15,897 nt of DNA from Candidatus Aminicenantota bacterium (lineage in GTDB: Bacteria > Acidobacteriota > Aminicenantia > S016-38), in contig JAGHBF010000126.1 of assembly GCA_021161165.1 (NCBI GenBank), positions 1 to 15,897 of the forward strand, in the 5' to 3' direction. The position numbers were made by a program, and so were the translations under genes. Position 1 is the first letter of the stretch. The number at the start of each line of letters is the position of its first letter. Shown here piece by piece: positions 1 to 5,217 of this stretch. The notes beneath the pieces were generated by a model, which was not told where the DNA came from, made no database searches, and worked only from the letters and a program-made list of their open reading frames with translations.

Positions 1-2
1 GC

Positions 3-938
3 ATAAGAAGGTTTATTACTGATTTTACTCCTGACCCCACAGTTCCGGTTCCTTTTTTCAACAAGCAATGGAGGTATCACTTTGCACAATATGACTCAAA
101 TGGCATTGAACGCTACGGTGTTCCTGATTCCATTCATGATTTTATAAGAAAGCTTCAGCTTATGGCAGTGGAAAGGTACAGGGCAATTTTTGAGGCAGTA
201 AATTCAGAAATAGGGAGGACAAGCGGAGTAATGCTATGGAAGCTCAATCCTGCCTGGCCTGAACTTCGCTGGCAAATTTATGATTATTATCTCAAGCCCA
301 TACCCGCATATTATTACATAAAAAAAGCCTGTGAACCTCTACACATTCAGTTTTCTCCGGAGGATTTAAGCGTGGGAATAGTAAATGCCCTTCACAGAAA
401 GTTTAAAGGACTTACAGCTGAAGTCTCTGTTTTTTCAAAAGAAGGCAAAATGATTTTTAAGAAAAAAGCAATTGTTGAGGTTCCGGGTTTTTCTTATACC
501 AGAGTTTTTGATTTAAAAGAGAGGTTAAAAAACGGGTTTTACTTTATCAAATTAACATTAACAGACAGTAAAGGGAAAGAAATTTCTGAGAATTTCTACT
601 GGTTTTCCCGGAATAAAGATTATAGAGAATTAAATGACCTGGATTATGTCAGGCTTCAAATTACGGTGAAAATGCTGGGAGACAGAATAAATATAAAACT
701 TAGAAACCCTTCAAACAGGACTGCTTTTTTTATTGAATTGAGCTTAAAGGATAACAATGGCGAGGAAATTTTACCGGTTTTCTGGTCTGATAATTATTTT
801 TCGCTTCTTCCCGGAGGTGAAAGAGATATAAAGGCTATTTCGCATAGAAAAGTTAAAGGAAATCAGTTTCTTGAGGTAAAGGGTTGGAACATAAGCCCTA
901 TGAGAGTTTTACTGAGAGGGAAAGGTTTTCTCCGGTAA
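3..938 (+). CDS. GH2-family glycosidase, C-terminal part (exo-beta-glucosaminidase / endo-beta-mannosidase type), 5' partial
   Basis: The reading frame is open from base 3, so the ATG at 162 is internal and the gene begins before the window; 311 codons are visible. The segment around GVMLWKLNPAWPELRW and the following DYYLKP...KKACEPLHIQFSP is characteristic of the end of the catalytic barrel in GH2 enzymes of the exo-beta-D-glucosaminidase (CsxA) and mannosylglycoprotein endo-beta-mannosidase group. The last 190 or so residues are beta-rich and look like the C-terminal Ig-like domains of that group. The enzyme would cleave beta-linked amino sugar or mannose residues from glycans, probably outside the cytoplasm, but any signal peptide lies upstream of the window. 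The catalytic acid and nucleophile are also outside, so substrate cannot be decided. No terminator hairpin follows the TAA. Family assignment is from recognised sequence; substrate is inference. Confidence 0.85.
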   Translation: MRRFITDFTPDPTVPVPFFNKQWRYHFAQYDSNGIERYGVPDSIHDFIRKLQLMAVERYRAIFEAVNSEIGRTSGVMLWKLNPAWPELRWQIYDYYLKPIPAYYYIKKACEPLHIQFSPEDLSVGIVNALHRKFKGLTAEVSVFSKEGKMIFKKKAIVEVPGFSYTRVFDLKERLKNGFYFIKLTLTDSKGKEISENFYWFSRNKDYRELNDLDYVRLQITVKMLGDRINIKLRNPSNRTAFFIELSLKDNNGEEILPVFWSDNYFSLLPGGERDIKAISHRKVKGNQFLEVKGWNISPMRVLLRGKGFLR

Positions 939-987
939 ATGTAACTTTTTTACTATCAAATAAAAGATGTTTAGTATAGGCTTAAAG

Positions 988-1016
988 TTTACATGCATTT
1001 CAATTAAGTTTAAAAT
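988..1016 (+). promoter_or_regulatory. Sigma-70-type promoter of lnt, probably giving a leaderless mRNA
   Basis: TTTACA at 988-993, a 17-bp spacer and TAAAAT at 1011-1016 give a near-consensus promoter. Only six bases (ACTCTC) separate the -10 box from the lnt ATG at 1023, so transcription should begin at or within a base or two of the start codon. No Shine-Dalgarno sequence is present upstream of the ATG, which agrees with leaderless translation. Confidence 0.6.
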
Positions 1017-1022
1017 ACTCTC

Positions 1023-2453
1023 ATGAAGGGATACTGGCAGGCAGCTATTGGAGGAGGGCTTCTTGCAGTCTCTTTTTCTTATTTTTGCTGGGAAACCTCT
1101 CTGCTTTCTTTCTTTTTCTTTGCCCTTATGTTCCAGGGGTTTTTAAAAAGAAGAAATTTTCTGGTGGGTTTTATCGGAGGAATGTTCTATTTCGTTCCCA
1201 CACTTTACTGGATTTATCCGACACTCAGAACATACGGTATGGTTTCTATTCCCCTTTCAATACTCGCGTTGATTGTTCTTTCAACGGTTCTTGCTTTATT
1301 TTTCGGGTTGTTCTCATGGCTCCTCAGATTTTTCCAGGGGGGGGTTATATATATATCGCCTTTTCTCTGGGCTGCCATCGAAATACTGAGGGAAAATATT
1401 TTTACAGGTTTTCCCTGGGGTAGCCTTGGATATACTGCAGTTGAAGACCTTCCTTTTCTGCAACTTGCTTCTCTTGGCGGAGTAAGGCTTATGGGAATTC
1501 TAATGGTTTTTCTTGCAATTCTTCTTGTGAGCAGAAAAACAAAAGTGTTTTTATATTCCTTCATTTTCCTTCATTTTATAGGTTTCCTTCTTATAGGACC
1601 CTACGAAACAGGGAGATATAAAGTTGCCATTTTCCAGAATGCATGGGATTTCAAACCTCCTTTAAGTCAGCTCAAGGAGAACGAGGTCTTCAATGACTAC
1701 ATGAAAATGGCAGAGGAAGCCTCCTCCCATGGAGTTCAACTCATGGTATTTCCGGAAACAACTGTTCCGTTTATTTATCTGTCAGAGCCTTCATGGGAAA
1801 ATTTCTTTAAAAGAAAGGCCAGGGAATGGAATGCATACATAGTTTTTTCTTCCACTGAGGTCCAGAATAACAAATTATATAATGCGGACTTTTTAATATC
1901 ACCGGAGGGTGAAATCAGTACCTATGAAAAGATTAATCTTGTTCCCTTTGGAGAATATAATCCAATACCTGTTATAAAAAGGATAATTCCCAGGATTGCC
2001 ATGGAAATAGGGGATTTCACCCCGGGGGAGAAAGTAAAATTGCTAAACTTTAAAGGTCATAAATTTGCCACCCCTATATGTTATGAGGCCATATTTCCCA
2101 TGCTTGTAAGAAAAATGGTTGCAAATGGTGCAGAGTTTCTGGTTAATACAACAAATGACGCATGGTACGGTAGAACATCTGCTCCTTATCAGCATCTTAT
2201 GCAGGCGAGGGTAAGAGCTGTGGAAAATCGCCGGTATCTTTTAAGGGCTGCTTCCTCCGGGATTTCCGCAGTAATTGACCCCTACGGAAGGATTTTAAAA
2301 AAGACTTCTATCTATAAGACGGAAATGATAATAGGGAAATTTTCCCCCCACACCAAAATGTCTGTCTTTACCCGTGTAGGTGTTTATCTCGACTGGTTCT
2401 ATATCGGAGTGGTTTTTGTCGGGCTTGTTATAATATTCCTAAGGAGGAGCTAA
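1023..2453 (+). CDS. lnt: Apolipoprotein N-acyltransferase
   Basis: Lnt adds the third, N-linked acyl chain to the N-terminal cysteine of lipoproteins at the periplasmic face of the inner membrane. The first 190 or so residues form several hydrophobic helices, with the family block FTGFPWGSLGY at 128-138. The rest is a carbon-nitrogen hydrolase domain with the expected triad: E245 in VFPETTVPF, K303 in YEKINLVPFGEYNP, and C353 in ATPICYEAIFP. A last hydrophobic segment ends the protein. At 476 residues the length is slightly below the roughly 510 of E. coli Lnt. The ATG at 1023 has no Shine-Dalgarno but sits just after a good promoter. The stop overlaps the prfB start (TAATG), so the two are co-translated. 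A run of eight G followed by alternating TA lies at 1337-1356 within the codons for residues 105-112. Confidence 0.95.
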   Translation: MKGYWQAAIGGGLLAVSFSYFCWETSLLSFFFFALMFQGFLKRRNFLVGFIGGMFYFVPTLYWIYPTLRTYGMVSIPLSILALIVLSTVLALFFGLFSWLLRFFQGGVIYISPFLWAAIEILRENIFTGFPWGSLGYTAVEDLPFLQLASLGGVRLMGILMVFLAILLVSRKTKVFLYSFIFLHFIGFLLIGPYETGRYKVAIFQNAWDFKPPLSQLKENEVFNDYMKMAEEASSHGVQLMVFPETTVPFIYLSEPSWENFFKRKAREWNAYIVFSSTEVQNNKLYNADFLISPEGEISTYEKINLVPFGEYNPIPVIKRIIPRIAMEIGDFTPGEKVKLLNFKGHKFATPICYEAIFPMLVRKMVANGAEFLVNTTNDAWYGRTSAPYQHLMQARVRAVENRRYLLRAASSGISAVIDPYGRILKKTSIYKTEMIIGKFSPHTKMSVFTRVGVYLDWFYIGVVFVGLVIIFLRRS

Positions 2454-3587
2454 TGGAAAGATACGAAGCCGAAAGAAAATTAGAGGAATTTAAGGAGAAA
2501 TTTGAGAAGTTAAGGAGGTATCTTTGACCCTGCCAGACTCAAGAGAGAAATAGAAAACATAGATAAAGAACTTGCCTCCGCTGATATATGGACGAAAAAC
2601 CCTGGAAGGGCAAGGGACCTCGGAAGAAAAAAGAAAATCCTTGAGGACAGGCTGACATCTTTTCACCGCATGAAAGATGCCATAGAAGAGGCTGAACTCC
2701 ATGTGGAACTCTATGAAGAGTCGTCTCCTGAAGAGGTGGAAAGGGTTATAAAAAAGCTTGAGAGAATAATTGAAGAGGAGGAAATTAAGAACCTTTTCAC
2801 AGAGGAAGATGAGACGAGGAATGCACTGCTTACAATTCATCCAGGAGCGGGGGGAACTGAAAGTCAGGATTGGGCACAAATGTTGCTAAGGATGTACCTT
2901 CGCTGGGCTGAGGATAAAGGATTCAAAACTGAGATTCTGGAACTTCAGGAAGGAGAAGAAGCTGGAATAAAAAGTGCCACAATTAGAATAGAAGGTTCCT
3001 ATGCTTTTGGACTTCTTCAGGGAGAAAGCGGAGTGCATCGTTTGATAAGGATATCTCCTTTTGACGCAAATAAAAGAAGACACACCTCTTTTTCCTCTGT
3101 GTTCGTTTATCCTGAGATAGAAGATGATGTAGAAGTGGAAATAGACCCAAAGGATTTAAAGATAGAAACCTTCAGAGCTTCAGGTCACGGAGGACAACAT
3201 GTAAACAAAACCGAATCAGCGGTTAGGATTACCCATATACCAACCGGTATAGTGGTTTCAATCCAGAACGACAGGTCTCAGCATAAAAACAAGGCAACGG
3301 CAATGAAGATTCTCCGTTCGAGGCTTTATGAACTGGAAAGGGAGAAAAAAATGGAAAAAATGCAAAAGTTCGAGAAGAATAAAAAGGATATTTCTTGGGG
3401 GAATCAGATAAGAACCTATGTGCTTTATCCATATCAGGCAGTCAGAGACCACAGAACAGGAGTGGAAATTTCACAGGCAGACAGGGTGCTTGACGGGGAT
3501 ATTGATATTTTCCTAAGGGAATATCTCTTTAAGAGAAAAACCGGAGAAAAGACTGAGCTAAAGGAAGAACAACCAGCCACATCATAA
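2453..3587 (+). CDS. prfB: Peptide chain release factor 2, made by +1 programmed frameshift
   Basis: RF2 recognises UAA and UGA and triggers peptide release on the ribosome. The ATG at 2453 overlaps the lnt stop and is preceded by AAGGAGGAG. Frame 0 runs 24 codons to a TGA at 2525-2527; the protein continues in the +1 frame from GAC at 2526 to the TAA at 3585, so the coding parts are 2453-2524 plus 2526-3587 and the product is 377 residues (E. coli RF2 has 365). The codon-recognition motif SPF is at about 201-203 in RISPFDANKRRH, and the peptidyl-hydrolysis motif GGQ is at about 246-248 in GHGGQHVNKTESAV. SPF rather than PxT identifies RF2, not RF1. A gene model starting at the ATG at 2670 would lose the N-terminal domain and is wrong. 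RF2 level is expected to be set by UGA read-through at the shift site. Confidence 0.96.
2513..2528 (+). promoter_or_regulatory. prfB programmed +1 frameshift signal
   Basis: The order is AGGAGG (internal Shine-Dalgarno, 2513-2518), TAT, CTT (slip codon, 2522-2524), TGA (2525-2527) and C. This matches the E. coli arrangement AGGGGG-TAT-CTT-TGA-C in spacing and slippery codon. When RF2 is scarce the ribosome pauses at UGA and tRNA-Leu slips from CUU to UUU, after which GAC is read. The predicted junction is RRYL-DPARLK. Confidence 0.95.
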
Positions 3588-3617
3588 AAAGAAGAGGGGG
3601 AACTTTTTGTTCCCCCT
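3588..3617 (-). terminator. Intrinsic terminator-like hairpin oriented to the minus strand
   Basis: A perfect 9-bp stem, AGGGGGAAC / GTTCCCCCT (arms 3595-3603 and 3609-3617), encloses a 5-base loop. Read on the minus strand it is followed by CTTCTTTTT, a U-rich tail. Read on the plus strand it is followed by GAGAGCTGAAG with no U tract. It therefore fits termination of leftward transcription better than termination of prfB, although it may still protect the prfB mRNA 3' end. Confidence 0.6.
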
Positions 3618-3650
3618 GAGAGCTGAAGAAAATCTATTTGGCCCACCCCT
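3588..3650 (-). ncRNA. Predicted short RNA from a sigma-54 promoter, ending at an intrinsic terminator
   Basis: The sigma-54 promoter match at 3661-3676 (minus) places the transcription start near 3650. The first strong structure downstream is the 9-bp GC-rich hairpin with a U-rich tail ending near 3588, so the transcript would be about 63 nt with an unpaired 5' half (beginning AGGGGUGGGCC) and a terminator hairpin. No gene lies on the minus strand to the left: prfB and lnt are both plus. Longer transcripts would be antisense to the prfB 3' end. A 70-codon GTG reading frame opens at 3646, but it is almost entirely the reverse image of prfB with no separate ribosome site, so a non-coding RNA is preferred. 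The promoter and hairpin are visible; the existence and role of the RNA are inferred. Confidence 0.4.
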
Positions 3651-3660
3651 ATATTATAAT

Positions 3661-3676
3661 TGCAAAAACTGTACCA
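3661..3676 (-). promoter_or_regulatory. Sigma-54 (-24/-12) promoter match, leftward
   Basis: The minus strand reads TGGTACAGTTTTTGCA. It has the invariant GG and GC separated by exactly 10 bases and matches TGGCAC-N5-TTGCA at all but one position of the two boxes. A sigma-70-like TATAAT on the same strand (3658-3653) follows but has no recognisable -35 box at the right distance. The nearest activator gene is the GAFTGA-containing regulator whose stop lies 130 bp upstream on the same strand. Transcription would run away from that operon towards the hairpin at 3595-3617. Confidence 0.6.
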
Positions 3677-3693
3677 GATTTAAGATGAGGTTC

Positions 3694-3706
3694 TATCAGG
3701 ATATTA
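3694..3706. promoter_or_regulatory. IHF-like bending site between enhancer repeats and sigma-54 promoter
   Basis: TATCAGGATATTA matches the IHF core consensus WATCAANNNNTTR at 12 of 13 positions, counting the four unconstrained bases. Its place between the upstream repeats (3754-3807) and the -24/-12 element (3661-3676) is where IHF or HU bends DNA at many sigma-54 promoters. A chance match in AT-rich DNA is possible. Confidence 0.3.
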
Positions 3707-3753
3707 ACCGGAATATTAGAGCATTTTTTCTCCACCCTCAGGGGCAGGGAGAC

Positions 3754-3807
3754 GTCATTTTGAGACAATCAGTCTTATATTGAGATTAAAATGTGTCAGA
3801 TTGAGAC
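3754..3807. repeat. Three phased activator-site-like repeats (putative upstream activating sequences)
   Basis: Three related elements are present: GTCATTTTGAGAC (3754-3766), GTCTTATATTGAGAT (3772-3786) and GTCAGATTGAGAC (3795-3807). Each has a GTC left half and a TTGAGAC-like right half, an imperfect inverted repeat of GTCTCA. The TTGAGA cores begin at 3760, 3780 and 3801, so they are 20 and 21 bp apart, two helical turns, on the same DNA face. They lie about 80-150 bp upstream of the sigma-54 promoter, the usual distance for enhancer sites. The last repeat abuts the stop codon of the regulator gene. The repeats are visible; binding by the neighbouring regulator is inferred. Confidence 0.6.
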
Positions 3808-5196
3808 TTATTCTTTCCGGAGTTTTTCCCTTATTCTGAAAGCAGTTGCCCTCGAAATTCCAAAAAGCGAAGCTATTTTTTCCATTTTTAAGCCTTTATT
3901 CAGGAGGTATTTCATAAACATTTCTTCCAGTTTTTTTAAATTCAAATTATTCTCCTCCAGAAATTCAAGAAGGTAATCCAGTAGTTCCTCTTCTGAGCTC
4001 GCAGCCGTTTTGTGGACAGTGCTAACAAAGGATTCTTTCCTGTCTTCAAAAGACCATTTTTCGTAAATTTTTATGGCCTCGTCCAAAGTTATTTCCATTC
4101 CTCTTGTAAGAAAGCTTTCGAGAATATTGAGTAACATTCTTATATTTCCTGGAAAATCAGCCTGCGTTAGAAATCTCTCTGCGGACTTTGTAAGCTTTAA
4201 TCCTTTTTCCCTGTATTTTTCAACAATGAGCTTTATATCTTCCTTTCTTTCCCTTAGGGGTGGAAGATAAATTATATTTGAAAATCTGTAAATCAGGTCC
4301 TCCCTGAGGTCCTTTGCCGGGTCTGAGGATGTGGCTCCTATTATTTTCGCGCTGGCAACTATTTTTGTGGTTGAGCCAACTCTGGAAAAGTATCCTCCCT
4401 CTATTGCATTTAGAAGTTTTCCCTGTTGCTGGTAATTCAGATAACCTATTTCATCTATAAGAAGTGTTCCTCCACCTGCCATTTCAAGATAACCTGCTTT
4501 GCTCCTTATTGCACCTGTAAAAGCCCCTTTTTCGTAACCAAAGAGTTCTGATTCTATAAGGTGTTCAGGAACTCGGGTTAGATTCAGCACCTGAAAAGGA
4601 GCATAGGGCGGGAATATGATATGATGTAGAACCCTTGAAAGAAAAGTTTTTCCAGTACCAGTTTCACCAACGATTAGAATATTTTCTCTATTTCCCCTGG
4701 TTAGATTAATTTCCATAAGCTGTTGCAATATAAATTTTGAACTGGTAAAAAAACCGTGTTTTTCAAAAAGTTCTTTTGTCTGCTTCAGCTTTCTGTCCTT
4801 GCTTTTCTCATCTACAAACCCGAAAAATTCTCTTAATTTTCTATCGGTTAATTCAAAGGAAGCGAATCCATCCAGGAAAGGAATTCCGAGATTTCTTAAT
4901 TCCCTTACTACTTCTGCAGTTGCCCTTCTTGAAACAAGGAGTACAGGGATTTCTGGATAAGCTTCCCTAACTCTTTTTGCTATTACCAGTCCTTCGCGTG
5001 CGGGGACCTTTGATATCAATTTTTCATCAGGGATCTTGTCGAAGTGAAGGTCAACTATTACCCTGTCAGGTTTATGCTTTTCCATTTCCCCCAAAAAACT
5101 GTACCCGTCTGTGAAATGGATAACCTCAATATCAGGGAAGGCCGCCTTCAAGAATTCGTAAAAGACATAGTCATCATCCACAAGATAAACTTTCAT
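3808..5196 (-). CDS. Sigma-54-dependent response regulator (receiver, AAA+, Fis-type HTH)
   Basis: NtrC-type transcription activator. I prefer the ATG at 5196 (462 residues, MKVYLVDDD) over an in-frame TTG at 5214, because it starts exactly at the first receiver strand; neither has a clear Shine-Dalgarno. The receiver shows acidic residues D7-D9 and a likely phosphorylation site D49 (VIVDLHFD). It has an insertion of about 12 residues after it, and S89 in VLLVS. The conserved lysine near the end is not evident; LGIPFLDGF replaces the usual K-P segment. The AAA+ domain has Walker A GETGTGKT (177-184), GAFTGA (224-229), which contacts sigma-54, Walker B LLIDEI (245-250), and arginine residues in REDLIYRF. 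A C-terminal helix-turn-helix (EKIASLFGISRATAFRIREKL) binds DNA. It follows the kinase gene by 21 bp and is its probable partner. The repeats just past its stop are candidate binding sites. Confidence 0.93.
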   Translation of the reverse strand: MKVYLVDDDYVFYEFLKAAFPDIEVIHFTDGYSFLGEMEKHKPDRVIVDLHFDKIPDEKLISKVPAREGLVIAKRVREAYPEIPVLLVSRRATAEVVRELRNLGIPFLDGFASFELTDRKLREFFGFVDEKSKDRKLKQTKELFEKHGFFTSSKFILQQLMEINLTRGNRENILIVGETGTGKTFLSRVLHHIIFPPYAPFQVLNLTRVPEHLIESELFGYEKGAFTGAIRSKAGYLEMAGGGTLLIDEIGYLNYQQQGKLLNAIEGGYFSRVGSTTKIVASAKIIGATSSDPAKDLREDLIYRFSNIIYLPPLRERKEDIKLIVEKYREKGLKLTKSAERFLTQADFPGNIRMLLNILESFLTRGMEITLDEAIKIYEKWSFEDRKESFVSTVHKTAASSEEELLDYLLEFLEENNLNLKKLEEMFMKYLLNKGLKMEKIASLFGISRATAFRIREKLRKE

Positions 5197-5217
5197 AGCA
5201 ATTTTGTTATGCAAATT

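Noticed and set aside
162..164. ATG at 162 as the start of the GH2 gene
   Set aside because: The frame is open to the window edge, and the upstream residues (for example PTVPVPFFNKQWRYHF) read as normal protein continuing into the conserved GH2 segment.
1214..1564. 116-codon minus-strand reading frame inside lnt
   Set aside because: Shadow of the lnt coding sequence; no family resemblance or ribosome site.
3595..3617. Hairpin as intrinsic terminator of lnt-prfB on the plus strand
   Set aside because: The stem is strong, but the plus-strand sequence after it is GAGAGCTGAAG with no T run. The T-rich tail is on the minus side.
3434..3646. 70-codon minus-strand reading frame starting with GTG just after the predicted sigma-54 transcription start
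   Set aside because: Most of it is the reverse image of the prfB 3' end, no usable ribosome site is present, and the terminator hairpin lies within its first third. A leaderless small protein cannot be fully excluded, but the open frame is best explained by prfB codon composition.
3655..3660. TATAAT as a plus-strand sigma-70 promoter
   Set aside because: No -35-like hexamer at 16-18 bp (ATCTAT at 17), and no plus-strand gene follows; the next genes are on the minus strand.
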